Shown piece after piece: positions 1-11,066 of a stretch of 64,000 bases of DNA (positions are counted from its first letter, which is position 1; every line of letters starts with the position of its first letter). The stretch covers positions 1 to 64,000 of the forward strand of contig PYSQ01000024.1 of assembly GCA_003049435.1 (NCBI GenBank), written 5' to 3'. The notes below the pieces were generated by a model that was not told the DNA's origin, made no database searches, and saw nothing but the letters and a program-made list of their open reading frames with translations. The stretch comes from Nakataea oryzae (taxonomy: Eukaryota; Ascomycota; Sordariomycetes; Magnaporthales; Magnaporthaceae). The position numbers and the translations under genes are program-made.

Positions 1-200
1 GCGTGGTCGGCGGGGGCAGTGGCGGGGGCAGCGGGCGGGTATCGGCAGTGCTCGTTGCGCAGGGCGCAGGCGCGGCAGCGCGGCCTGTCCTCGGAGCACT
101 TGACGCGGCGCTGCTTGCAGTTGGCGCAGCCGGCCCTGGACTTGCGGTGCGGCCGTTTGGCGTGGTAGGGCTTGTCGGCGGGGGCAGCGGCGTCCGACAT
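1..200 (-). CDS. Zn2Cys6 fungal transcription factor, N-terminal part (cut by window edge)
   Basis: The minus-strand frame opens at an ATG whose complement lies at 198-200 and stays open to base 1, so only the first 66 codons are visible. After a short basic stretch (HAKRPHRKSRAG) it shows six cysteines in the order C-x2-C-x6-C-x6-C-x2-C-x6-C, the fungal Zn2Cys6 binuclear cluster that binds DNA. The residues between them (KQRRVKC, then RPRCRAC) fit the family. An Ala/Pro-rich linker follows and runs off the window, so the middle homology region and any target cannot be judged. It faces away from ORC5 and the two share a 742-bp upstream region. The domain assignment is firm; the pathway regulated is unknown. 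Confidence 0.85.
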   Translation of the reverse strand, partial: MSDAAAPADKPYHAKRPHRKSRAGCANCKQRRVKCSEDRPRCRACALRNEHCRYPPAAPATAPADH

Positions 201-942
201 GGCCTGGCGGTCGTGGGTTCAATCTTGGCGATGGCGGGTGCCTGCGACTGGCCTAGCGAGTCGTCGTGTACAAAACACGCCCTGGGGCCGCGCGCCCAAG
301 CAGAGAGGTGGGACGGCTGGCTGCTGGCGTCATGCTGCGGCCGCTGCTAGTCAACCACCCCCTCAATCGGCGGCGCTGCGCCGCGCAGCCGGCCCGGTCT
401 CTCTTTGCCCTGTAGCGGGTTGCAGAGGCCTGCACTGGGGACGTGGGCGGTTTCGGCTTCCCGCGAGCCGGGCTGGGCTGCATGCGTTTGCTTCTTGTTG
501 CTCTGCGAATTTCTGCCACCAACTCGAGCTCGACAACCACAGCTGCCGCCGTCTGCTGCTTGCACATGCAAACCCTGGGTCGCATGCGCTGGGCGGGTTG
601 CGCTCAAACGGACCCATAGGTACCTGCGGCGGCCCGCTCGCCTAGGCCTACAATAGTACATATGTAGGCACTATACGTAATTCCATCCACAGACCATGCC
701 GCCCCTGAAGTCCCGACAGATCGGACCTGGAGAGTGGGTCCGCACCCACTAACAGCCCCAGGGGGGCCGCACGTCGCAAGGCGCGCTCGCAGCAGGCTAG
801 GGCAGACAATTTGACGCGTCTGCTGGAGCTTGTCGACGGCCAGCCCTCTCTCTCATGTCCTCTAGTTGATCCCCTCAGCAAAGGCAGCAGAGACGGCCGC
901 GAGCAGGTTGTGCTCTGAACTGGCGGCATTCCATCCCCACCC
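201..942. promoter_or_regulatory. Divergent intergenic region between the Zn2Cys6 gene and ORC5
   Basis: No gene is supported here. Short overlapping open frames on both strands show no domain or codon signal. The stretch must hold both promoters. The one recognisable site is ACGCGT at 814-819, described separately. Confidence 0.6.
814..819. promoter_or_regulatory. MCB-like (ACGCGT) site upstream of ORC5
   Basis: The perfect MluI cell-cycle box ACGCGT lies about 125 bp before the ORC5 start codon, inside the larger palindrome GACGCGTC. In yeasts this is the binding site of the MBF factor that drives G1/S replication genes, and ORC5 would be a natural target. A six-base site also occurs by chance in GC-rich DNA, so this is an inference. 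Confidence 0.35.
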
Positions 943-2738
943 ATGGCGCCGTCGCTCTTCAGCCTCCCCGACGAGCTCGTCTTCACGGCTCTGTCGCAGT
1001 CCTTCCCCTGCCGCGACCCCCAGATCCGGGCCCTGGCCACGCTGTTATACGTGAGTCCTTCCGCCCTGCTCTCGCGACCCGCCGCCTCGCTCGAGCCAGA
1101 CGACCCGGCCGTGTGCCTCTTTGTCTGGACGTGTCTGCTGATTCGGCTCTGCGCCATTGCAGCCACATGCCGCCCCTTGCCGCAACCTCGTCGTCCATGG
1201 CAGCGAAGCGACGGGCAAGAGCGTCGTGACCGAGGCCGTGCTCGAGCGCATGGCCGAGGACGGCGCCGACCTGGCCTACGCCATCGTCAGCTCCGCCGAG
1301 TGCGTCACCGGCCGCCACCTCCTCGAGACCGCCCTGGCCAAGGTGGCCGCCGCCTTGCGCTGGCCAGAACCCGCGGGCCGCTGCGAGAACCTCTCGCACC
1401 TGACCGTCCAGCTTGCCAAGATGATCAAGGCCGCCTCCGACGCTTCCGCCCAGGACCAGCCGACCGGGGCGACCAGTCCGGGTTGGCGCTTTGTTCTGGT
1501 GTTTGACGGCATCGACCGCCAGCGAGACGCTCCTCCAACAATGCTTCCGGCACTCGCCCGCCTTTCGGAAATAGTGAGCAGGGCCCGGCTTGGTCTTCAC
1601 TCCAAAGCGCTTGTGCATCATGCTGACGATCTCATCCGCCCCCTTTTCCGTTTAGATACCAAACCTGTCCACTGTTTTCATCATGACCTGCCCAACACCC
1701 GGCTCGCTCAAAACAACAATGGTGCCGCACCTGCACTTCCCAAACTACACCAAGGCCGAGTTCATCGAGATACTGTCCGCCACCCCCCCGCCCCCCGTTC
1801 CTGGACTGGCTGCCGATGCCGCTGCAGACCTTTGGCCCCGGTTCGTCGGCCCCGTCTACGAATCTCTCGGGAGGGCCGCCGCCCGCACCCTCCCAGCCCT
1901 TCAGCAGGCCTGCTTCGCCCTCTGGCCGCGCTTTACCGCCCCTGTGCTTGCGGGAACTCACGGTCCGCGTGAGCTCACCAGGCTGCTGGTTGCCGCACGC
2001 ACGCACCTGCAGGACGAGAAGATACTGGCCCCAGGCATAATATCCGCAGTGTACCAGCCGACGCAGGCGGCGGAGACAACACCCACCAACGGGGCTTTGC
2101 TCGCCAATGGTGCCAACAGCAACGCCTCCGACAAGCCCTCGGACGATGGCATCACCCCTGCCAAAACAAGGACAGCAGCGCTGGCAAGCACGGTCTCGGT
2201 CGGAGGCACCGCTTCCGTTCCGGAGCAGTCGACGGCAGCGGCAACAGACCTCTCTAGCTTGCTCCCGACCACGGCGCGCCTCCTGTTGGTATCGGCCTAC
2301 CTGGCCTCCCACAACGCGACCAAGCACGACCTCACCCTTTTCTCGACCCACTACCACGGCCGGCGCCGGCGCCGTGGTGGCCTCTCGGGAGCCACCGGTG
2401 GGCCTCGGAGCAAGCACCGCAAGATCGCCCGCAGGCTGCTCGGCGCCCACGCCTTCGTTTTTGAGCGCATGCTTGCTATATACATCTCCCTGCGCAGCGA
2501 GTGGGCCGCGGGCGCCGGCCGGGACGTAGAGAAACATGTCAGAGGCGCTGGCAGCACTGTGGATTGTGACGTCGCAATGTCAGTTGCCACGCTTTCAAGC
2601 CTGCGCCTGCTCACCCGTGTCGGCGGAGGTGATCTGACAGATCACGGCGGCAGATGGAGGGCTAATGTTGGCTGGGATGTCATCCGTCCTCTGGGTCGGA
2701 GTATGGGCATCGAGGTTGAGGACTGGCTGATAGACTAG
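943..2738 (+). CDS. ORC5: Origin recognition complex subunit 5 (ORC5)
   Basis: Three exons join in frame: 943-1050, 1163-1573 and 1656-2738, giving 533 residues. Both introns (1051-1162, GTGAGT...GCAG; 1574-1655, GTGAGC...TTTAG with a CTGAC branch point) fall in phase 0. An AAA+ ATPase fold is visible: Walker A HGSEATGKS at about residues 48-56 and Walker B LVFDGID near 147-153, followed by the Orc5-type C-terminal region (HLHFPNYTKAEFIEIL and a long helical/winged-helix part). The protein is one of six ORC subunits that mark replication origins and load Cdc6/Cdt1 and MCM in the nucleus. The length is usual for fungal ORC5. An MCB-like site precedes it. The next gene is convergent. Confidence 0.9.
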
Positions 2739-3763
2739 CCCAAGTGCGGTGAATTGGAAAACGTGATCCGTGTAGGGACTTGATCCAAACCATTCGGCAA
2801 ACAGGAGACTGTCGGCATCTCGCAGAAGAGTGTGTCGATACGCTATTTGCCGGGTCAACAACCGGTAGATCAGCTACCCGCCCGTCTCCCCAACTACCTA
2901 CCTATGGAAAGATGTTACTTTGCCATCCACGACACTGTAGAGACTTTGCTCTTTGCTTAAGAGCCGCAGAAAACATGCAAACACAGAGACATCGACATAT
3001 CAACAAAACTGTTCGGACATCAGCCAAACAACAACAGAAGTAGCCAACACCAGCAACGACACAGTAGAATGACCAGCATGCAATATAGCGGGCAGAAACA
3101 TGTCGAAGCACGAGGCAGCGATGAAAAGCAAGACTTTGATAGACTTCCCCAATAGGGAGCCAGAAGCAGGCTATCACAAGGAAGCAACCAGGACACGACT
3201 TAGAGAGCAAACCCAGGGAGAGAGGTGGCAGGGAACAATATCAGTTACGGTGGCATTAAGACTCTATGCTAGATACCGTTACCCTTCTTGGTTGACTACC
3301 TAGCCTAGATAGGATCAAAAGAAAGCCATCTGTCGGCTTGACAGATTGGTCTGACATCCTGCGAAGCTGTAGGAAGATGAAAAAGAGAAAGAAGAGCAAA
3401 AGAGAAGAAACACCTTGGTCAAGCACTCGACTCTGTTGCTTCGTCCAGACAAATTGAGAAAAGAGTAAAGGCTGTTTGCTTAAAAGCCCCGGGATCTGCC
3501 CAGACAGAAAAGAAATGTGATGTATCGCTGCCAACTAGGCAGATGTTTTTTTCATGCTTTTCTTTTTCAATTTTTTTTCTTCTCTTTTTTCCCCCGGTTT
3601 CCTGGTGCCTACTTGGCAACCCGTCAGCCCATGTAGCCGAACAGACCTTTGTTCGCTACTTGGTATAATCAAACAGGAGAGCGAAGCGGCTTGTTTCGTA
3701 GTGACATGATTGAAAAGGGCGAGCCCACATAAAGTCGTGCGCTCTTCGACATGGCGGCAGGCT
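2739..3763. other. Convergent intergenic region
   Basis: This stretch holds the 3' ends of ORC5 (plus) and of the next gene (minus). It is relatively AT-rich, with A-rich and T-rich runs near 3370-3420 and 3545-3600 that suit 3' UTRs. I see no coding signal or RNA gene. Confidence 0.6.
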
Positions 3764-5370
3764 CTAGTAAGAAGAGCCAGACTCGAACGAGTCGCCGTTG
3801 ATAGGGTCCTCAACGAGGAACATGTCAGTGAACTGCGATGTCTCAAACTGGCCAATGATATCGTCGTCGTTGTCGCCCTTGTCACCGTTCTCTTCATTCT
3901 CGTCGTACTCTTCCGTGTACTCGCGGTCCTTTGAAGCCGCGATTTTCAAGGTTAGAATCAGCCGAGAAAAAAAACGAGACTCCAAATTGTAGGAAAGGAG
4001 GTAATGGGCTGAGGGCGAAATTGCCTGCACAACTAACCTCCGGGCTCTCCTCGTCCTCGTCGGAGTACTCATCCTCATCCTCGTTCTCATTCTCGTCCTC
4101 ATCATCCTCGATGACGAATCCGCCCGCATGATGGGCCATGTGCTGCTCAAAGTCGCCATCTTGCTGCACATTGCTGACCATGCCGTGCTCGTCCGAGTCG
4201 TCCTGGTTGCCATGAGCTGCATGGATGCTTGCATAGTTGTCGTCATCAATCTCGCCCTCTGCATCCTGCTCCATGTCCTCGCCGCCAGAGCTCTCGATCG
4301 ACTGGGCAATCGCCTGTGTCGCCTTCGCAGCGGCAGCGCGGCGCGGCTTGTTCTTGCGGGTGGCGATGGGACGGTACTCGTTGACCGCCTCGTCCTCGTC
4401 CTCTATTTTGATCCTCTTGGGCGACTCAGCAGGGCCGGCGGCGGCGGCGGCGGCACGCTTCTTGCCGGATCGCTTGTTGGAGGGAGCAGTGGCGTCGGCT
4501 CCCAGGACCGAGATCTCAACCGGTGTCTTAGTCCGGGAAGACGCGTTGCCGATGCCCTGGACAAAATCGACCGCATCCGGAAGGTTGAACTTCCGGTGGG
4601 GCAGATGCTCAGAGTAACTGACATTTCGGACCACAAAAGGTTCGCCATGCTCATCGGCCCTCACTTGGCCGCGAACAGTATGGTCGCACAGAGCCTTCTG
4701 GCCGGGCTTCGGAATAGGGGGTGGGACCAAGTGACCCTCGGCGATCAGCTGCGGGCGAAGCCTGCAGAAGGCCTGCTGAAGGGCTCCCGGGGTCGAGCCC
4801 GGATGCAGACGATGGGCGACGTGGTCCCACGGAAGCTCGATTGAATGACGGTAGCACTCGTAGTTGATGTGCAGAACGAGCATCTCGTACATTCTTGGAT
4901 CTGGTAGCTGTCAGCATACATGTAATTCCAAACCAACAAAAACCATGGCCGACGTGGATGGGGATGAAATGTGCACTAAGCGGGTGCTTACGCTTCCAGG
5001 AGATCAGACTCCGGCCTTCCTGGCGGCCGTTGCGCGCCCTCTCCTCCTCGTTGGGGGGAATGTGGGTATACTTGCGGTTCTGGGCCTTGGCCTTCTTGCG
5101 CGCACTCGCATTGCCGCCCGCGATTCTGGCTCCAGATGAAGCATGGCCGGCGGTTGCCTTGAAGGTGCCCGGCTTCTCCCTGGCCTGGCTTGGTCCCGCC
5201 TCTGGCTCCGGCGAGACAGGAGTCGGGGCTGCGGTGAGGCGTCGAGGAGTCGCCTTCTTCTTGACTACGCCGTCATTGCGCGTCTTGGGCGACTGTGGGA
5301 CCTGCCCCTGGCCCCTTGGCAGCTTGTTGGCGCGGCCCTGGGGCGCGAAGCTCTTATTGGGGGACACCAT
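3764..5370 (-). CDS. Nuclear protein of unknown function with acidic C-terminus
   Basis: Three exons on the minus strand (5370-4992, 4900-4038, 3928-3764) join in frame to 468 residues; the donors are GTAAGC and GTTAGT. The first 125 residues are basic and low in complexity (KKKATPRRL, ARKKAKAQNRKY). Residues of about 130-185 form a compact helical segment (a conserved-looking EMLVLHINYECYRHSIELPW followed by a HRLHPGSTPGALQQ stretch) that resembles short Myb/helix-turn-helix domains of fungal proteins. Then come a lysine-rich nuclear-localisation-like patch (SGKKRAAAAAAG, ESPKRIKIED) and a long Glu/Asp/Asn tail. I do not recognise a named family. A chromatin or transcription role is only an inference from composition. 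An upstream in-frame ATG exists, but the start at 5370 (MVSPNKSF) is the first that fits the basic N-terminus. Confidence 0.7.
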
Positions 5371-7067
5371 GGCGAAAGAGCAACTTTGTTTGCTCAAGCT
5401 GCAGTATGAGCGGCCTGATCCGATGATTGGAAAAGACAAGCGCAGAACGAGATAGTCAGTAAAGGTGTCGACCGAGGTGGCAGAGGAGTGCGAGTGCAGT
5501 ATAGAGAGCCGCAAATAAAAGGAGAAGGGCCAATGGAAAGCTGCAGCGCGAAGATTTGAAGAACCCAAGGCGAGACGCGTTGACGAGGATGCTCAGGTAC
5601 AATATGGTGAATAAAATGACGAAAATGGCTGCAGGGTGAAGCGAATGCCTCAAAGCGGGATTGAAAAGTCCGAAAAGACCCAGAAGAGGGATTCAGAGAA
5701 AGGTGCTGTGTCGGGAACTCTCCTGGCAAGGCAGCGTGCCTCTACCTAGCGAGAGAGGAAGGGCTGGGTAGATATAGACTGGAGAATGTCCCTATCCAGA
5801 CCGAGATTGGGAGAGGTAGTTGAGCTTTGAGGGCTGGATCACGAGTTTTCCATGCGAGTCGAGAGTTGAGTCGGATGTTGGGGTGACAGAAAGGCAGGGA
5901 GAGTGGACTGACAAAGATCTCTGTACTCGACGAGCAAGCGACTTGAGGTTGGAGATTGTATGCGAGCAGATGCAAAGTTGAGCGCAAGCGGGCAGACCAG
6001 TCTTGTGCTGCAGTGTGCAACTCTAAAGAAGAGGGAGAATAGAGAAGAAGATGAAGAGGTGGAGGAAAGAACGGGAAAGAAACAGCAGGAGGGGAGGAGG
6101 AGGTTTTTAAGGATACCAAACGCGAAAAGTGCTCTGGAAACGCGTTCTGCCAGCCCTATCGGCGCGTGCTCGAGGTGGGGCCTTGGCACTCGCCTTACTT
6201 AGCAGATGCTGAATACACAGTAAGAACAATAGGAACGCCCTGGGAAGAGCGGAAGAGGCGCGCAGAGACGCGCAGAGAAGCCCAGTGCGAACCGATGGCC
6301 GCATCCACCTAGCAGACCAACCAGTATGCGGCGTGCCCTCCCCCTCTTCTGCACTACCACTTGCGCTGCGGGAGGGAAGGAGGCACCGGGCTGTGTAGCT
6401 TCCCATGGCGGTATGAGATTATTATTATGAGCATCGAGACGAGTCCACATCAGCCCCAGCAGTTTTTGTCCACTGAGGCGAGGTGCAGTCCCGCAAGGGC
6501 CATCAAAAAGACAGACCGGAATGCTACATGTAGCTAACGGGCAAGAGAGACCGTACTGAGTAGACCTTGAGCAGCTAGCAGATGGAACGGGCAGGTGCAC
6601 GACAGCAAAAAGTGACCCGTGAACATGGAAAGATTCCCACACTGGACCTAGTGATAGACCCAGATCACCGGAGGCGGCATAGCGAGAAGCCTGTTCCTTG
6701 AGTGTCCAGATCACCAAGCAACAAGCCCCAGCATGCTGCGAAAGCAGAGATTTAAACCCGGTCACGCTTGTGCATTTTTGTTATGCCCTAACTTTTGAGC
6801 ACATGATTTTCCCAGCCGCACAACTACTTGGAATGTGGTTATAAGAAGACTTAGGAGATGTTATCTGTAGGAACAGTACGAGAACATAAAAGAGAGAGAA
6901 ACAGAGAGACAGAAGAAACAACTTGGTAAGATCCACCCAGGACGCTCATCCTGGAAGCATCAGAATCTAAAGCCTATCCCCTCAGTTCAATCCATATTAA
7001 TTAGCACCAGTTCCGCAGCTCCTCCTACCAGAGACCCAACTATGAAGCCTGGATGTAGAAAAAACCA
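5371..7067. other. Upstream region and leader of the preceding minus-strand gene
   Basis: On the minus strand about 5.4-6.2 kb is CT-rich (seen as GA-rich on the plus strand), as expected of a fungal 5' leader. ACGCGT sites occur at 5575-5580 and 6140-6145. Several 100-190 codon open frames here lack any domain or composition bias and are not called. From 6.8 to 7.07 kb lies the probable 3' UTR of the next gene. Confidence 0.5.
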
Positions 7068-8255
7068 TCACCGCGTCCACTCGGATCTGACATGACAAGA
7101 ATCTGCATGCCTGGGCTGATACTGAGAGCTTCGAACTATCGATGACTCGTCGAGAAAAATCATGGGCATCGACTGCATTGGTGAAGGCGGGGGCTGCGCA
7201 GCGGCCACAACCCTCTCCTTACCGAGCCCCTTAATTTTCTTGGCCACCTTGTGGACAAGACGCCCCCAACCAAACGGCCTCATCTCACATTGCTGTGGGC
7301 GACATGGAGAAGGATGGTCACGATGGGAGCTAGGTTTGCTGGGGAAAAGTCTCGATGTGCTCCGGCTGTCCTCTGACAGGCGCATCGATTGTTCGACACT
7401 TTGCTGGATCATGCTGGGTAGGCTGCTGTGGATAAAAGCGCCCATTTCCCCAACCTTGGTGTTTAGGTCGCTGATCTGTCCGATGAGATTGTTGTGCAAA
7501 TTTTGGGCTTCGCGACTCAAAAGATTGAATCGGGCCTCCATCATCTCTGGGTCATGAGCACTGGAAATGGACTCCTTGAGCGAATTTATGGTATCTTGGA
7601 CGCTCCGCAGGTCGTGCCTAGTCGCGCTCAGATCCTTTTTGGTTGCGATGCTTGTCATGTCGTTCTTGGTGACAGCGTGTGTGTTGTGCATAAGAGCAGT
7701 CTGCATGATGCGGTACAGTCGCTCCTCCTCCTGAGCAGAACGAATGCAAGCATCGACTTGCCGAAGGGCACGTTGGCGCTCTAGACGCTCTTGGAGCTCA
7801 GCGTCACGCTCACGGATATCCCGCGTCAAGGTGACCAGGAGAACAGAAGCTTGGGCCTTGTTGTTGCTCTCGGCGGCGTCGCGCAGCTCCAGGAGACGGC
7901 GGTAGTCGTCGACAGTTGCTTGCGAGTTGTAGTTGAGGAACTTGGTGGCTGGGAACTCGCCAGAGCGATGTGCAAGATCGAGCTCGTCGGCCATGGCGCG
8001 GATCTCCTTTGTTGAGTAGAGAATGTCGTTGCCGAAGATGGTGGTGGACGAGCCCGAATCCCAGCCGTTGTCACTACTGGAAGACTTGCGCGACGAACAG
8101 GGGGAGTTGCCGCCGCGAGGCGAGTATTCATGGCCCAGAGAGCCAGCAATTTTGGTGTGGATGGAGAGCTGGCTGGCGGGAGACTGTCCCTGGGCAGCGG
8201 GATTGCTCTCAAGCTCGACGCGCATGGCGTGAGGGGTGGCACGGTGGTCATCCAT
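7068..8255 (-). CDS. Coiled-coil protein of unknown function
   Basis: A single uninterrupted frame of 395 residues. The N-terminal 75 residues are rich in Ser, Pro and Gly. Residues of about 85-290 are strongly helical with heptad-like spacing (a RDIRERDAELQERLERQR run, then SAQEEERLYRIM, SLKESISS, LNTKVGEMG), which predicts a long coiled coil. The C-terminus has a Pro/Ser segment and a basic amphipathic helix (WGRLVHKVAKKIKGLGKE). No enzymatic motif, signal peptide or membrane span is visible. This layout recalls hypothetical coiled-coil proteins of ascomycetes, possibly scaffolds, but I do not know a function. The start at 8255 (MDDHRAT) is preceded by an in-frame-free leader. Confidence 0.65.
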   Translation of the reverse strand: MDDHRATPHAMRVELESNPAAQGQSPASQLSIHTKIAGSLGHEYSPRGGNSPCSSRKSSSSDNGWDSGSSTTIFGNDILYSTKEIRAMADELDLAHRSGEFPATKFLNYNSQATVDDYRRLLELRDAAESNNKAQASVLLVTLTRDIRERDAELQERLERQRALRQVDACIRSAQEEERLYRIMQTALMHNTHAVTKNDMTSIATKKDLSATRHDLRSVQDTINSLKESISSAHDPEMMEARFNLLSREAQNLHNNLIGQISDLNTKVGEMGAFIHSSLPSMIQQSVEQSMRLSEDSRSTSRLFPSKPSSHRDHPSPCRPQQCEMRPFGWGRLVHKVAKKIKGLGKERVVAAAQPPPSPMQSMPMIFLDESSIVRSSQYQPRHADSCHVRSEWTR

Positions 8256-9858
8256 GGCTTCTCTGGCGGGTGTCGCAAAAAGATCACTTGATACGGCGAG
8301 GATTCTATGCGCCTGAGTTAGCTAGAGAAAGCTTACTGGAAAAGGCCTGATGTAAGTACCTACCTTGGAAGTTGGAAAGGGGGCACTTTGGAAAGATCGC
8401 GAAGACACTTGTCGACGAGGTAGTCGGGCGCTTGTGTGCGAGACGCTAGAGCAGCTGTGATGATACGAAGAAAAGCGCGGGAGAGTCGACGGGTTGAGTT
8501 GTTGTCGGAGAGAAACGATCTGGATCTGGACTGGCTTGAGGATCCCATCTTTGAGGATGTGGCCGCCAGCAGGGGCAACCAGCCTCTTCAAAAAGAAAAT
8601 GCACAATCGTCAATACCGGCTCAATAGCGCATGCGAGTCTCTATTGTTCGACACGAACAATAAGGCCCTCTCACAATAATAAGAATAAGAACACAGGGCC
8701 CACTCTCTGTCGGCGGGTCCTGCCCCCCTCCTAGCCTCTTTTTTGAGGCTCGAGTCACTGCTAGTGGCACATTGATGGCCAAGACCTGCAGCAGCAGCAG
8801 CAGCAACCAACAATGCGTTAGCGGTGGATGTGTTTTCACTGCATCAACAGACCCTTCGCAGATGAGCACCTTGTTCGGGATTGGAATCGCGGCAGTGGTC
8901 AAATCGCCCAGACAATGCGAGCAGCACGGCAGCTCGACGAGCACACGCTAGAAGGACCAGGTCGGAAAGTTGGGAATCCCAGCCGTGTTCAAAAGACAAT
9001 GGCGGGGAGTCGGATTAAAAAGAACAGCTGCAGAGTCTGTCGTATGCCAGGTATACGTTTTTTTTTCGTCTTGATCTTTTTTTGTTCCTCACCCCAGCGG
9101 AGTAGCAGGGAGGAGGAAGGCGGTCGTGTTAGCCATGGTCAGTGCTTGGTCCCACTTCCAGTTCCACAAAGAGTCCGCTGTCGTTGAGTTAAGGTGTGGT
9201 CTTGGCTGGCGTCATGCACGAAATAGTCGAGTGGCGTGCTTTGGGTCCCGCCCCGACGCAGGCACCAGCGGGAGAACTTTTGAAGAATCCACATGTCCCC
9301 AAGTATGGACGCTCTGCCGCCGTTGATCCCACGAGCCCGCAAAATGGCGGCATCAACTCCCGTTCGTAAAGATCAGTCGTCGCTTTATTGGAGACCCCGC
9401 CCATCTAGGAGTCTTACTCCCAAAAGAAACATCAAGATCGAATGAGGCCCAGGATCACGTGGCAACTTTCCCATGCACGAGTGATGATTTAACTGCAGCC
9501 CAAATTTGGTCGCTTGGTGTTGCAACTGCGCAGATATGCCTAATTGCTACTCAGCTACCTATCTCATTGGATTTATGGGGAAATTCCTGAAGAGTCCCAG
9601 CCCGTAGAAGTCATGATTTTGAAAGGTCCCCCACAGGAACCGGGATTCTCGCTAGGGGTTTATATCTCCATCGTTTTGGTGCGGGCTTGAACGGGGCGGG
9701 GATGTTTTCTTGGTCCTAGTCGGCCTTTGATGCCCCAAGCATCTTTATGCTACACAGCGAGCTTTGATCCATTCTAGACAGTCATTTTGGCCTTGTGTGA
9801 GCAATTTGTGAGAGATCCAAAGGCAAGGGCCGGGGAAACAGCTGGACTCACTCTCTGT
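8256..9858. other. Intergenic region with a (GCA)6 microsatellite
   Basis: This is the upstream region of the coiled-coil gene and the downstream region of the Myb-like gene at 9859. A (GCA)6 run lies at 8788-8805. No convincing coding sequence was seen; short frames change composition from end to end. Confidence 0.5.
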
Positions 9859-10474
9859 TCACTCATTGCCACTACCATTGGCGTCGTGATCGATGGGATC
9901 CTGCTTGACTTCGATCTCATCCTTGATCTTCCGGGCAACTTTCGCCTCGGGCTTTTCATCATTGTCGTCATCGACATCGTTGGTGGCACCTTTGCGCTTG
10001 CGGCCTCTGGAAGGAGCAGAGGCGGCTGCCTTTGCCTTTCCCTTGCCCTTGGGGGTGGCCATGGGAGTAGCCGGAGCACTCGGAGCGCCGTCCTCGCCAG
10101 CACCGGGGCCGGAATTGCCTGCTGAAGAAGGCCAGGCGTTGTGAGCCTTGAGTAGGCGCTCATACCTCTTGGCGCTGTAACATTGATTCCAGGGCATGCC
10201 CGTTGTTGGTCAGAATGGAATTTCTGCGATTAACCCATAACTCTGAGGGCTTTGTGGCGCTTTTACTCACGCGGCAGCCTTGGAGGCCACGCCAAGCTCG
10301 GCGGCGACGGCGGCGAAGTCGACCTAGATTGTTCCAAAACCTGCGTTAACCGGTGCATGCAATGGAGATGTGCAGTATGCGCCGGCCTGGTCCTCTTACC
10401 TTGCCTGGGGCTGTGCAGTGCTTAATGCATGTCACCAAGAACTGCACCTGCTGGCTGGCGTCGTTTGGGGCCAT
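9859..10474 (-). CDS. Small Myb-like nuclear protein (family B)
   Basis: Exons 10474-10400, 10323-10271 and 10174-9859 join to 147 residues; the intron phases are 0 and 2. Residues of about 10-54 form a complete three-helix Myb/SANT-like domain: QFLVTCIKHC, then VDFAAVAAELGV, then AAAKRYERLLKAHN. This matches the fungal Myb-like domain seen in many Sordariomycete proteins (comparable to Pfam Myb_DNA-bind_8; assignment from memory). The rest is disordered and basic (KGKGKAKA, an AT-hook-like RGRKRK) with an acidic end. It is probably a nuclear DNA- or chromatin-binding protein. Two relatives with the same domain lie on the same strand at 12866-13525 and 14813-15696. It is divergent from the family A gene at 11067, sharing about 590 bp of promoter DNA. 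Confidence 0.8.
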
Positions 10475-11066
10475 CTTGGCTGTGTCGAGGCGGCGGCGGC
10501 TGTCCTGGGCTGGGATTGTCTGAGAAGGGAGGATGGAAGAATGTGTGGTGAGTAGAGTGTGTAGCTGGCTGCTCTTGTGTGATATAAGAATCAAGACAGG
10601 AGGGCGAGGAGACGAAGAACTTAAATATCATCGGCTCGACAGCTTGTATGGCATGGGCTGTTGTTTTGGATGAACTGGGCCCCGAGCTGATTGGCACAAG
10701 TAAGCACAATTGTGAAGAACCTGCCCACTTGGCCCTGGGATACCAGCTGAAATGCAGCACATGGAACTTTAGGAAGGCACGCCTGGTGCCGACCCTACCT
10801 GGGTGCCTTCGGATATCTAAGCGCAGGCAAGAGAGCCGTGTATGGTCTGATTTCACGGCATCTAACGGCACTTCAAAGTACTTTCCATAACCAAGGCTCC
10901 CGCAGACTCAGCCAACCCATCTTCATTTCACTGCCTATCTGCAGAACTTCCTACACCTCAACGATAGGAAAGTATATTGTTACTCTTTTCAACTGCCTTC
11001 AGCAACTAATTGAAGGCAAGCCCATCGGCCCAGCTCTTCCATCGTCGCCAAAAGAAAACGACCATC
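10475..11066. promoter_or_regulatory. Bidirectional promoter region between two Myb-like genes
   Basis: The 592 bp between two divergent small Myb-like genes hold no supported gene. The side next to 11067 is CA/CT-rich like a 5' leader (TTCACTGCC, CTTCCTACACC). I see no specific operator. Confidence 0.5.

Noticed and set aside
6199..6765. 188-codon minus-strand frame
   Set aside because: No domain and no support from composition; lies in probable leader/intergenic DNA.
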